From positions 7,046,154-7,110,153 of the forward strand of contig OZ038314.1 of NCBI GenBank assembly GCA_964035775.1: 64,000 nucleotides of DNA. Direction: 5' to 3'. Origin of the DNA: Osedax frankpressi. Taxonomy: Eukaryota; Annelida; Polychaeta; Sabellida; Siboglinidae. This document shows, in pieces, positions 1 through 12,030 of this stretch (position 1 is its first letter; the number at the start of each line of letters is the position of its first letter). Both the position numbers and the translations under genes were made by a program. The notes under the pieces are model-generated. The model saw nothing but the letters and a program-made list of their open reading frames with translations, did no database searches and was not told the DNA's origin.

Positions 1-1918
1 TAGACCAACAAAAATCCAATCCCATTCGTATATGCCGTGGGGTTAAGCAGGGAGACCCTTTGTCTCCTATCCTTTTTAATTCCGTGATGGATTACTGTGT
101 CGATTGTTTGGTTGAGGAGGATGCAATTAACATCGGTCTCGCTAAAGTCTCACACCTTGCATTTGCCGATGATATTGTAGTGTTTTCAGATACAACCGAA
201 GGGTTACAAAGGCAAGTAAATTTATTGTCCGCACGTTTCAAGCAATGTGGCCTCTTGGTTAATCCTTCTAAATGTAAAACACTCAATATTGTCGTAAACC
301 AAAAACGCGGGGTGTGGGCATGCGAAAGTAGACCCTTCCTCAACATTGGTCTGGAGAATATCGGCGCTTTGCAAGTCCTCGATACATACAAGTATCTGGG
401 AATAGAGACTGGAATACTTAAGCCAAATAATGGTCCGATCTATTGTAATTTTAACAATAATCTTGCTAAATTAGATCGGGCCCCGCTAAAGCCTCACCAA
501 AAAGTTGAGCTGTGCAGGAATTACCTCATCCCCGCAAGTATGCACATGCTCAACTTTTCTGGCCCTACCAAACGAGGCCTCCAGTCTCTAGACAAAGCAA
601 CACGCCGGTATGTCCGTAGATGGCTTCGACTACCAAAAGAAACATCACTGGGGGTATTTCATGCATCCACCGACTCCGGAGGTCTCGCTATCCCCGTTCT
701 GGCTCTGACCATACCGGTCATCAGGAGCCAGAGAATGGCAAAAATCCTCGGTGGTGACGATCCCCTAGTAGAAATATTAGGTAGTCGAGATAGACTAGGT
801 TGGTCGGTACCACCTTCTAAAGACGCTGTTCCTCTGCGTAGTACATCCGAAGTGCGCGCTTCCCTAAATGAGCAACTAGTACAGAGTGTCGATGGGCGTG
901 TTTTGGTGCCTGGTAATAAACTAAACGGTTGGATAAGATGTAATCGTCTGATTAACGCACACGATTACATCAATGTATTCAAATTGAGACATAATATCCT
1001 CCCTTGTCCAGCCAGGGCCAGACGCGCCTATCCGGAAATAAATACTCAGTGCGCGTTTTGCGGGTATCCGAATACCACAATGACACATATTCTGCAGAGG
1101 TGCCCGCAGACACACGTTGCCAGGGTAAGACGTCATGACAAAGTGACGGCGATGCTAGCGAGTTCGTTGGAAAACAAACGTTATATGTGTTTCCTCGAAC
1201 CTCACATTAGAACGCCGACTGGTATTCTTAAACCAGATCTTATCAGTTGTCGTGACGGCTTAGCAGTAGTCGTCGACACGCAAATCACCACTGACCCATC
1301 AGTCATGGATGAGAGGTTTGATCAGAAAACTCATAAGTATGACATACCTCTCGTCCGCGAATTCGTGATTAATATAACCGGTGCTTCTGAGGTTAAATTC
1401 GGAGCGCTCATACTAGACTGGCGTGGGCAACTCGCCCCTCGGTCCGATGCGCTCCTGAATAGCCTCGGAATGTCAGCATCGGTAAAAGAATTAATCACGA
1501 TTCGAACGTTGGAAGGTGGTGTACGAGCTTACAGACACTACATGCGAGCGACATAGGCTTACTACGTACACAGAGGACTGATTAGGTGTATTAGGTGTTG
1601 TGCGAAACTAGAGAACCAAACTTTAATCATTTATTATACCCTCCCGCTAAAATTAACTACACCACATTACCACGTTAACTTCCCATCATATATTATTATT
1701 ACACCTACCTTCACATATTTCAATACGATTTCACACCGCCATGTTATTCTTAATACATCTCTTTACCTTTTATTCTTATTGTTGTTTGTTTTTATACGTA
1801 AACCCCTACTCGTACATTACTATCTATGTTCATCATTTGTCGAACAATCCCTAAATGGTGAAGCCCAGCCAAAGTTTCTTTGAAATAATAAATGGGACAA
1901 TGACAAGTTGTCCAGAAA
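1..1918 (+). mobile_element. R2-type LINE, copy 1 (3' part, cut by window edge)
   Basis: This is the 3' part of a non-LTR retrotransposon. The reading frame is open from base 3 to the TAG at 1554-1556 and begins just before RT motif B (VKQGDPLSPILF). It includes the RT catalytic FADD, a C-terminal CCHC finger (CAFC...HILQRC) and the restriction-like endonuclease core (PDLISCRDG...VVVDTQ). The 3' UTR is 1557-1918 and passes directly into a (TAG)n tract. It is almost identical to copy 2, with a few substitutions, one extra codon (SLGVFH versus SLGFH) and a 9-bp duplication in the 3' UTR. The frame is unbroken within the window. The element lacks an APE endonuclease and has the restriction-like enzyme expected of the R2/R4/NeSL/CRE/Hero group. 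Confidence 0.93.
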
Positions 1919-2737
<819 letters not shown>

Positions 2738-5700
2738 CATTCATGCATCGGCTGCCGTCGCAGTCGGACGTGTTTTCGATTTTCGAGTGGACAACACTCG
2801 ATCGAGTCGGCTTACGCCACTCGCTGCCATCCATTGTTTAAACAAAACAATCAGACGAATATACAACCTATATTCGCAACAATGGAAAACCCGGGATATT
2901 GTCAAACCTGCAATAAGACCTTCAAAGGTAAACGAGGACTATCTCAGCATAATCGCAGAGCTCACCCCGTAGAAACACACCAACGACAAGCATTAGAAAT
3001 TGAACAAAGAGACATAACCCTAAATAATAGAAGATGGACTCTGGGTGAAACGAGAGAAATGGCAAGATTGGAGGCAAATTTATTGGTTATTAATAAATCA
3101 AATATAATTATATCCCTCCAATCCAGTATTAAAAATCGTACATATGATGCAATTAAGAGCCATCGTCGTACAGCTGATTACAAGAATCTTGTTAGTCAGC
3201 TCAAGAACTCTCTCGCTCCCCAACCAGATAATATAGCATTCACCCCTACTATATCCAATACCCCGCCATCTTCCCCATCTCCATCACATTCCCCACTAAA
3301 TATTAATGCACCCACATTTATCCAATTAAACAATTTAGAGCAAAACAATATTATAGATTATATTCTAGAAATAAATAATACAAAGAATATTTCCCTACAT
3401 GAAATTAGTTATGAGAATTTAATTATCTCCTCTAGTATATCCCAAAATGATATCGATAGAGACTATGATTATATGTTAACCAATATAGATAAAATTAAAA
3501 TACATAGAAAACAAATGCAAACACTATCCACTATATCTACTGATCGACCTATAACAACCGAAACTCGTACGCCTACGATGTGCTATAGTACTATTATGAA
3601 CAATGGGTCTATTGTTAATTCAAGACTCGCCGAGAACAATAGACCAACTATTCATCAATCGACCGTCCCCAACAAGCAACTCGCTAGAAATCAGACCAAT
3701 CAACGATACATCGGTCGAACAGAAAAAACGCTCCCGAATGGTAGGCGTACATTATATAAGACGGCCAGGCAAGAGAGACGCTCCGCTCGTATCGCAGAAT
3801 ATGCGAAAGCTCAACAACTTTGGAAAAAATCCAAGGCAAACCTTATGGGCAAAATACTAAATAGTACATCTCTCCAAGAGCCCCCCAATCAGCTTCCCCT
3901 CGATAGCCAATACCCATATTGGAAGGATTTATTTGAAACTGAATCTATACCCTTCACCGGTCCAACCTTCAGTGATAATGACACTTCTACGCCGCCGATA
4001 ACAATAGAAGAGGTCGCAACTTTTCTGAAGTCCCTTAATGATGGAGCCCCTGGACCTGACCATATTCGGAAATCGGACCTTGTATCCATCGGTATACATC
4101 GCCTTGCGATGAGGTTTAACCTCTATATACTAACCGGTATATGCCCTTCCGCATTTAAAGTTGGAACGACAACTCTAATACCTAAATGTAAGTTAAGCAC
4201 ATCTCCTAATCAGTATCGGCCTATAACGCTAGCGTCTATGGTATCCAGGCTATTTCACAGACTTTTGGCCAGTAGGATATCACGGGTTATAAAATTGGGA
4301 CCAAGGCAGAAGGCCTTCGCCAAACGCGACGGCATATGCGAAAACCTCTACCTATTAAATTCTATAATAAAAAAACATAAACAAGAATGTAAATCATTAA
4401 AACTCTGTTTTCTCGACGTGTCTAAGGCATTTGATTCGGTGTCACATCACGCCATCAGCGCCTTAGCTCGTCGAGTTAACACTCCTACAAAAATTCTAAA
4501 ATATATTAATAATTTATACAATAATAATATAATAAATATAAAAATAGACCAAAAAAAATCCAATCCCATTCGTATATGCCGTGGGGTTAAGCAGGGAGAC
4601 CCTTTGTCTCCTATCCTTTTTAATTCCGTGATGGATTACTGTGTCGATTGTTTGGTTGAGGAGGATGCAATTAACATCGGTCTCGCTAAAGTCTCACACC
4701 TTGCATTTGCCGATGATATTGTAGTGTTTTCAGATACAACCGAGGGGTTACAAAGGCAAGTAAATTTATTGTCCGCACGTTTCAAGCAATGTGGCCTCTC
4801 GGTTAATCCTTCTAAATGTAAAACACTCAATATTGTCGTAAACCAAAAACGCGGGGTGTGGGCATGCGAAAGTAGACCCTTCCTCAACATTGGTCTGGAG
4901 AATATCGGCGCGTTGCAGGTTCTCGATACATACAAGTATCTGGGAATAGAGACTGGAATACTTAAGCCAAATAATGGTCCGATCTATTGTAATTTTAACA
5001 ATAATCTTGCTAAATTAGATCGGGCCCCGCTAAAGCCTCATCAAAAAGTTGAGCTGTGCAGGGATTACCTCATCCCCGCAAGTATGCACATGCTCAACTT
5101 TTCTGGCCCTACCAAACGAGGCCTCCAGTCTCTAGACAAAGCAACACGCCGGTATGTCCGTAGATGGCTTCGACTACCAAAAGACACTTCGCTGGGATTT
5201 CATGCATCCACCGACTCCGGAGGTCTCGCTATCCCCGTTCTGGCTCTGACCATACCGGTCATCAGGAGCCAGAGAATGGCAAAAATCCTCGGTGGTGACG
5301 ATCCCCTGGTAGAAATATTAGGTAGTCGAGATAGACTAGGTTGGTCGGTACCACCTTCTAAAGACGGTGTTCCTCTGCGTAGTACATCCGAAGTGCGCGC
5401 TTCCCTAAATGAGCAACTAGTACAGAGTGTCGATGGGCGTGTTTTGGTGCCTGGTAATAAACTAAACGGTTGGATAAGATGTAATCGTCTGATTAACGCA
5501 CACGATTACATCAATGTATTCAAATTGAGACATAATATACTCCCTTGTCCAGCCAGGGCCAGACGCGCCTATCCGGAAATAAATACTCAGTGCGCGTTTT
5601 GCGGGTATCCGAATACCACAATGACACATATTCTGCAGAGGTGCCCGCAGACACACGTTGCCAGGGTAAGACGTCATGACAAAGTGACGGCGATGCTAGC

Positions 5701-6450
5701 GAGTTCGTTGGAAAACAAACGTTATATGTGTTTCCTCGAACCTCACATTAGAACGCCGACTGGTATTCTTAAACCAGATCTTATCACTTGTCGTGACGGC
5801 TTAGCAGTAGTCGTCGATACGCAAATCACCACTGACCCATCAGTCATGGATGAGAGGTTTGATCAGAAAACTCATAAGTATGACATACCTCTCGTCCGCG
5901 AATTCGTGATTAATATAACCGGTGCTTCTGAGGTTAAATTCGGAGCGCTCATACTAGACTGGCGTGGGCAACTCGCCCCTCGGTCCGATGCGCTCCTGAA
6001 TAGCCTCGGAATGTCAGCATCAGTAAAAGAATTAATCACGATTCGAACGTTGGAAGGTGGTGTACGAGCATATAGACACTACATGCGAGCGACATAGGCT
6101 TACTACGTACACCAAGGACTGATTAGGTGTTGTGCGAAACTAGATAACCAAACTTTAATCATTTATTATACCCTCCCGCTAAAATTAACTACACCACATT
6201 ACCACGTTAACTTCCCATCATATATTATTATTACACCTACCTTCACATATTTCAATATGATTTCACACCGCTATGTTATTATTAATACATCACTTTACCT
6301 TTTATTCTTATTGTTGGTTGTTTTTATACGTAAACCCCTACTCGTACATTACTATCGATGTTCATCATTTGTCGAACAATCCCTAAATGGTGAAGCCCAG
6401 CCAAAGTTTCTTTGAAATAATAAATGGGACAATGACAAGTTGTCCAGAAA
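2738..6450 (+). mobile_element. R2-type LINE, copy 2, full length and apparently intact
   Basis: This is a complete RLE-class LINE. The 5' UTR (2738 to about 2833) follows the (TAG)n tract directly. One long frame follows, and then a 3' UTR (6098-6450) ending in a further (TAG)n tract. No poly(A) tail is present. The 5' UTR is GC-richer than the flanks and contains a hairpin at about 2783-2801 (TCGAGTG/CACTCGA). Single-finger N terminus, RT, CCHC knuckle and PD-(D/E)XK nuclease order match the R2 superfamily; I cannot separate R2 from R4/Dong by eye. The element looks competent and young because it is nearly identical to copy 1. Confidence 0.94.
2834..6097 (+). CDS. LINE ORF: zinc finger, reverse transcriptase, RLE endonuclease
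   Basis: The protein has 1,087 residues, a typical R2 ORF length. It should bind target DNA, nick it and prime reverse transcription on the nicked end. Domains in order: one C2H2 finger at about residues 22-43 (CQTCNKTFKGKRGLSQHNRRAH); a basic linker; RT from about 390 (GAPGPDHI), motif A near 526 (FLDVSKAFD), motif B near 582 (GVKQGDPLSP) and motif C near 624 (FADD); a CCHC knuckle near 920-936; and a restriction-like endonuclease near 980-1000 (KPDLITCRDG...VVVDTQ). Translation may start at 2834 or at the in-frame ATG at 2882, which lies just before the finger (MENPGYC). I see no stop or frameshift. Confidence 0.93.
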   Translation: MFKQNNQTNIQPIFATMENPGYCQTCNKTFKGKRGLSQHNRRAHPVETHQRQALEIEQRDITLNNRRWTLGETREMARLEANLLVINKSNIIISLQSSIKNRTYDAIKSHRRTADYKNLVSQLKNSLAPQPDNIAFTPTISNTPPSSPSPSHSPLNINAPTFIQLNNLEQNNIIDYILEINNTKNISLHEISYENLIISSSISQNDIDRDYDYMLTNIDKIKIHRKQMQTLSTISTDRPITTETRTPTMCYSTIMNNGSIVNSRLAENNRPTIHQSTVPNKQLARNQTNQRYIGRTEKTLPNGRRTLYKTARQERRSARIAEYAKAQQLWKKSKANLMGKILNSTSLQEPPNQLPLDSQYPYWKDLFETESIPFTGPTFSDNDTSTPPITIEEVATFLKSLNDGAPGPDHIRKSDLVSIGIHRLAMRFNLYILTGICPSAFKVGTTTLIPKCKLSTSPNQYRPITLASMVSRLFHRLLASRISRVIKLGPRQKAFAKRDGICENLYLLNSIIKKHKQECKSLKLCFLDVSKAFDSVSHHAISALARRVNTPTKILKYINNLYNNNIINIKIDQKKSNPIRICRGVKQGDPLSPILFNSVMDYCVDCLVEEDAINIGLAKVSHLAFADDIVVFSDTTEGLQRQVNLLSARFKQCGLSVNPSKCKTLNIVVNQKRGVWACESRPFLNIGLENIGALQVLDTYKYLGIETGILKPNNGPIYCNFNNNLAKLDRAPLKPHQKVELCRDYLIPASMHMLNFSGPTKRGLQSLDKATRRYVRRWLRLPKDTSLGFHASTDSGGLAIPVLALTIPVIRSQRMAKILGGDDPLVEILGSRDRLGWSVPPSKDGVPLRSTSEVRASLNEQLVQSVDGRVLVPGNKLNGWIRCNRLINAHDYINVFKLRHNILPCPARARRAYPEINTQCAFCGYPNTTMTHILQRCPQTHVARVRRHDKVTAMLASSLENKRYMCFLEPHIRTPTGILKPDLITCRDGLAVVVDTQITTDPSVMDERFDQKTHKYDIPLVREFVINITGASEVKFGALILDWRGQLAPRSDALLNSLGMSASVKELITIRTLEGGVRAYRHYMRAT

Positions 6451-7115
<665 letters not shown>

Positions 7116-9183
7116 TTTAAATCGTTGTTACGAGATGTTGGAGCAGACCAGTCGGAGTTACGCTTGGGCGATTAGAGTATTTGAAGTGGAGATGAGGTTA
7201 GCATTGCATAACGTTGTTGGGTGAATATGATCTCGTGCTATTTGAGTTAGAGATGAGGTTATAGTTTGGTAATGTAATTGGTTGGAGTTGTAGAAAGAGT
7301 ATTTGAGATAGATATCAGGTTGTCATTGGATAATATTAATCGGTCTAATATTTTAGTTAGAATTTATTTGGGGTAGTTTTGAATTTAAGATGAGGTTTGC
7401 ATGGTCTAGATTACACATTCATTCAAATTCGTTCACAAAATGTCTATTGCAAGTTGAAATTAGATTAATAGCTGATTTGGTTAAGTCATGGTTAGTTATT
7501 ATATTATTAAGTATGTTTGATATTAAAATGTAATTATGATGTTATGCAATCTGGTTAACTGGAGACGATGTCATGTTATATTTAGCGCATGTTAGATGAA
7601 CAGATTTCGTGGGGTTATAATATTAGATTTAAAGTAATTTTAAGGTTTGAGCGAGGTGATAGTACATTTAGGTAAATATTCTAAATAAATCCCTAATCTA
7701 AACACTACTACTAAATAGTAAATATTACACTTGTAACTCCACATACCCTATATAACACTCTAGTAAATCTACATGATACTATCTGATTACACACAGTATA
7801 ACATAATATACCGCCATGTATTTACTTTAAGCTTAACCATATATCATAGTCCTACAATAAACATAAACCTCCATATAGTTGTACTAACCTTACCTTGCAC
7901 TAATCATACCATCTACCAACACGCATAATATACATAGCGTTTACCCAACGAAATAATATTAAACTACGCAAATCCTCCTATAAACTCCCCTCTAACCTCT
8001 AGAGATGCCATGTGCATGCTCTATCTAGTTCTAAGAGCCGTGGACACTATAGAAGATGACATGAACATCCCTCCCACGACTAAAGTCAGGCTACTAAAGG
8101 TAAATAAGTATGATAGACATGTTATAAATAATACTAGTTATATCCTGCGATTGTTGGCTTAATTTATCATTTCCAAATTAAAGTCTAGTCAAATTATTAT
8201 AAAAATTTTAATTCATAAAAGATTTCAAATTAATTGTAATTACCTTTCAAGAATTTGTTAAACGTGTATACACGCATACATAAGTTTACTTATTAATATG
8301 CCGCATATAATGAGACTATAGTATAGATAATATATTATATGCAAATGAGTATCTATAAGTAATATAATATTCCTTCCCAAGTATTATAAAATTATATTAA
8401 GTAGTCATGATCTCTTCACTTGCTCAATGTAGATTGAACGTAATACTGTACATTGTACACTGTACAATGTACAGTATCATTCTACGGAGAGTAATACTGT
8501 ATATTATGTAACGTTAAATCGACTGAGTATACACTATAAGGTGTAGTATACCTATTTTCATAGGGTAGGGTGTAACTTTTGAATTTCGTAATTTTTCATT
8601 TTCTCGTTTATTCAGGAGATGCATAAATTACTCCTAGATGAAACCTGGAATTTCCAGGATACCGACGATAAACACGGATGTGTCCTGAAAGAATTCAACG
8701 TGGTACGTATACATTATTAGTGACTTCATATAGTATATGTGTTGTGTCAAATATAGTATTCTATTTAGATATAACATTATATGTTATATGTGAAATAATG
8801 ATTCAGACATCTCTTAATTTAATATCAATTATGTATTATTAAATTATTTTATTAAACATTATTATTTTATACTAATTAATATATAGTATAATATCGAAAT
8901 ATATTACTATATATAGTGACTGCATACGATGCACAACAATTATATATATATTGTGACATCCGGTTACAGATCTCCACTGAATTCCGTAAACTGAAACCCA
9001 TGTACGCTTCCCTGATATCCGACGTGTGCCGTAAAATGGGAAGAGGTATGGCCAGTTATATTGTGAAAAGGCCGAGGAATATGGACGACTGGGACGAGGT
9101 AAACGGTATTCTATATTATAAGAGAATACATATAGCGTATATAATCACATATATACAGCTTACGTGTATATAGTATATACCTT

Positions 9184-9243
<60 letters not shown>

Positions 9244-10117
9244 AGCTAAATATAAGTATGGTTTATATATACGTAAGGTATATATACCCGTGTATATATT
9301 ATATATTATTTACCAAAGCGTATACCTTACCTGTATATACCTTACCTTTATATACCTTACCTGTATATACCTTACCTATATATACCTTACCTATATGATT
9401 CAACTGCATATGTATCTACTGCATCTCATTGTTTAGCATGTAATCAGCCTCTCCGTTATTTACACTCTTTCATTACACGCCCCTCCGTATACGTATTCAT
9501 GCATATACCGGCCGCATACTCTACCCCCCCCCCATATCCAACCCCCACCCCACCGTCTAAACCACGCCCATGTGTACACAGTACACCCACTACGCCCTTG
9601 GTCTGGTTGGAATTACCCTCTCGCGAATCTTCAGCGGTTCCACCCTCGAGCACAAATCGATAGGGGAAGATGAGTTCTTGGCGAATTCCATGGCGCTCCT
9701 CCTGCAAAAGACAAACATGATCCGAGACTTCTACGAGGATGGAATAGAAGGACGAGGATTCTGGCCTAAATCGGTGAGTAGGTGTATTACGTAAGTATTT
9801 AACAATATTACAAATATCTAAATATTCGTAATATATATATATATATATATATGTATGAGTTTATATGTGTGTATTTGCGTATGTGTTTATGCGTGTATGC
9901 GTGTATGTATGATTGTGTGTATGTGTGTGTATATATGTGTGTGTGTATGTATGTATGTGTGTATGTGTGTGTATGTATGCGTGTATGTGTGTGTATTTGT
10001 GTATGTGTGTGTATGTATGTGTGTGTGTGTGTTTTATCAATACGTTCATATTCATTAAGTTACAGTGACTATTTTGGTCTAGTTTAAGGTATATGTAAAA
10101 GACATATCATCATGAAT

Positions 10118-10154
<37 letters not shown>

Positions 10155-11855
10155 TTTAATTGTATAGTGCATTATAATAATTATACAACACGCAGTAAGG
10201 AATAAAGTATATAGTTTACAATGTGCAGTGTACAATGTATACTCCATATTATAGAGCATTCCATGTACAATACATACTATATCATGTAGAGAGTATAAGG
10301 TTTCATAAATATAATGCAGTTTATGTATACAATGAAATCTTAAAACCTATAAAATATTAAATGCGACACAGCTGTATTCTAATATTAACACTTGCACAAT
10401 GTATAAATACAAAGCTATATATTATAGTTACAGTGAGCATGATATTATAATTGCAGTAATTTATTAGTAAACTGTGCATTACACAATATGCACGCACTGT
10501 TATAGAATGCTAGAATATAGCAATATCAGTAAATATCAATAAAATAGTATATAAAGATTATAAATTAAAAACGTTATGAAATTGATTATTAACGGTTTTT
10601 ATGTATTCGTATAAGGGATGCGTATACTCCACGCCGTACAGCTTACAACTAACGCGTCAAACCATTTGCAATATTTATAACGGAACACTTTACCTATTTA
10701 AAAGGTGTGGTGCAAATACGTGAAAACCGTTAACGACCTTATGAAACCGAAGAACATCGACGTGGCGGTAAAATGTTTGAACGAGTTGATCTGCGACGCC
10801 CTGTTACACGTCTCCGACTCCATAACCTACATGAGCAGACTCAAGAATCCAATGATCTTCAACTTCGTGGCGATACAACAGGTTTTATATTTAGCTTATA
10901 GATGTTTGATGGTGGTTGTAATCGTTATAGGATTGGTCAAAAACCATGTTAGGTAATATCAATATTTGATTTAAAACCAGACAATTACTTATGTATTCTT
11001 TGCACTTTGTAAGATTTATTATTTAATTTAGTAGTCTATATAGTAACATGTTGATACATATTCGTTTGATATTGGTTACAGATGATGGCTATCACGACGC
11101 TAGAGAGGTGTTACGATAATCCAAACGTTTTCCGGAGTATCGTGAAAATACGAAAAGGGGAAGCGGTGAAAATAGTCGAGAGAGCGAACTCAATCGCTGA
11201 AGTAAAACAAATATTTGCTAAATCCATCTATAAGGTACGTTTTACTTAGTTTCGTGGGTACTACGTTGCGGTATGTTTTAGAAGGACTACTGGTATAACT
11301 GTAGGATATTCTAAATAAGTATTTATAAATGCTTTATTAGTTTTTATTGTAGAGTATAGATAGAAAAAAAATGTATATATTATATATCAACCCAATAAAT
11401 CAACTACTAATAATATATAATTCGTGTACGTATATAAATAAATCCTAGAGTATATTCTAAAATAAAACATGATTTTAAATAGAGCTTTGAATCCACGATT
11501 GCAATCGTCCATTTAATATTGTCTACGTCGGTATGTAATGCTTACAGTGTCCGTTATACGGAGTAATGCCATCACCGCGAACACTAATTCTTCACTGCTG
11601 CTACTTCGTCTGCGGATAATTTATTATGTTTCAGTTTGGCAATTTTTTTGTTTTCAGATTTCGTCGCGGGCGAGACCTGCCGACCCATCGACCATCCAAC
11701 TCATGGACATATGTCGACGAAACCTAGCCATAGTCGGGTGCCCGGAAGAACTGCGATTCTCGACGAAACAACGCGAGTTCATGAGAATGTACGGGCGATA
11801 TGTGGCGTATTGCATCGCGATCGGAATGTACGCGTTGCAGAGGACATTCTCGTAG
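7116..11855 (+). CDS. FDFT1: Squalene synthase (farnesyl-diphosphate farnesyltransferase), 5' exon missing
   Basis: The enzyme condenses two farnesyl diphosphates to squalene at the ER membrane, the first committed step to sterols. Exons: 7116-7196, 8003-8099, 8616-8702, 8970-9098, 9582-9773, 10705-10881, 11082-11234 and 11658-11855; all splice phases agree, giving about 370 residues. Family marks are CYEMLEQTSRSYAWAI, the first Asp-rich motif VDTIEDD (exon 2), YTHYALGLVG, the second Asp-rich motif NSMALLLQKTNMIRDFYED (exon 5) and the basic VKIRKGEAV (exon 7). The C terminus ends in a short hydrophobic stretch (YVAYCIAIGMYAL) that could be the membrane anchor; it is shorter than in mammals. 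About 40-50 N-terminal residues are not found and the first exon should lie upstream of the LINEs. A 5'-truncated copy is the alternative. No stop or frameshift is seen in the exons. Confidence 0.95.
8443..8477. repeat. Perfect 35-nt palindrome in squalene synthase intron
   Basis: Two 17-nt arms (ATACTGTACATTGTACA and its reverse complement) surround one unpaired C. It lies in the intron between exons 8003-8099 and 8616-8702. Related TGTACAATGTA strings recur near 10210-10260. Confidence 0.9.
9183..9410 (+). repeat. (TA)n run and TATACCTTACC short tandem repeats
   Basis: A (TA)n run at about 9187-9241 is followed by imperfect tandem copies of a 16-bp unit containing TATACCTTACCTG at about 9320-9395. 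Both lie in the squalene synthase intron after exon 8970-9098. Confidence 0.85.
9831..10032 (+). repeat. (TA)n then TGTG/TATG-rich microsatellite
   Basis: A purine-pyrimidine alternating run of TGTATG/TGTGTG variants lies in the squalene synthase intron after exon 9582-9773. Its open frames (Cys/Val/Tyr/Met-rich on +, Thr/His-rich on -) are repeat artefacts. Confidence 0.93.
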
Positions 11856-12015
11856 GCGAGCCATGAAGAATAGTTTAACAACGTTATTTGTTATCATATT
11901 TGTATAGATATTACTTTTTACACTATAGATGCATGTATGCGTGTTATTAAACTCGTATATGAGATTAAATAACCAGTGTCATCAATAACTAAATTATGTA
12001 AAACAAAATATTCAA

Positions 12016-12030
12016 AATAAAACAAATAAA
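12016..12030 (+). terminator. Candidate poly(A) signals of squalene synthase
   Basis: AATAAA occurs at 12016-12021 and again at 12025-12030, about 160 bp after the squalene synthase stop codon. Confidence 0.5.

Noticed and set aside
92-1136. Minus-strand frames of 99 and 71 codons in both LINE copies
   Set aside because: They are antisense shadows of the LINE ORF and recur at the same relative place in copy 2.
8003-8099. Phytoene synthase instead of squalene synthase
   Set aside because: The exon set matches animal squalene synthase closely (LVLRAVDTIEDD, LLLQKTNMIRDFYED) and the C-terminal hydrophobic segment fits that enzyme.
9851-10087. Cys/Val/Tyr-rich and Thr/His-rich frames
   Set aside because: They are artefacts of a TG/TATG microsatellite within a squalene synthase intron.
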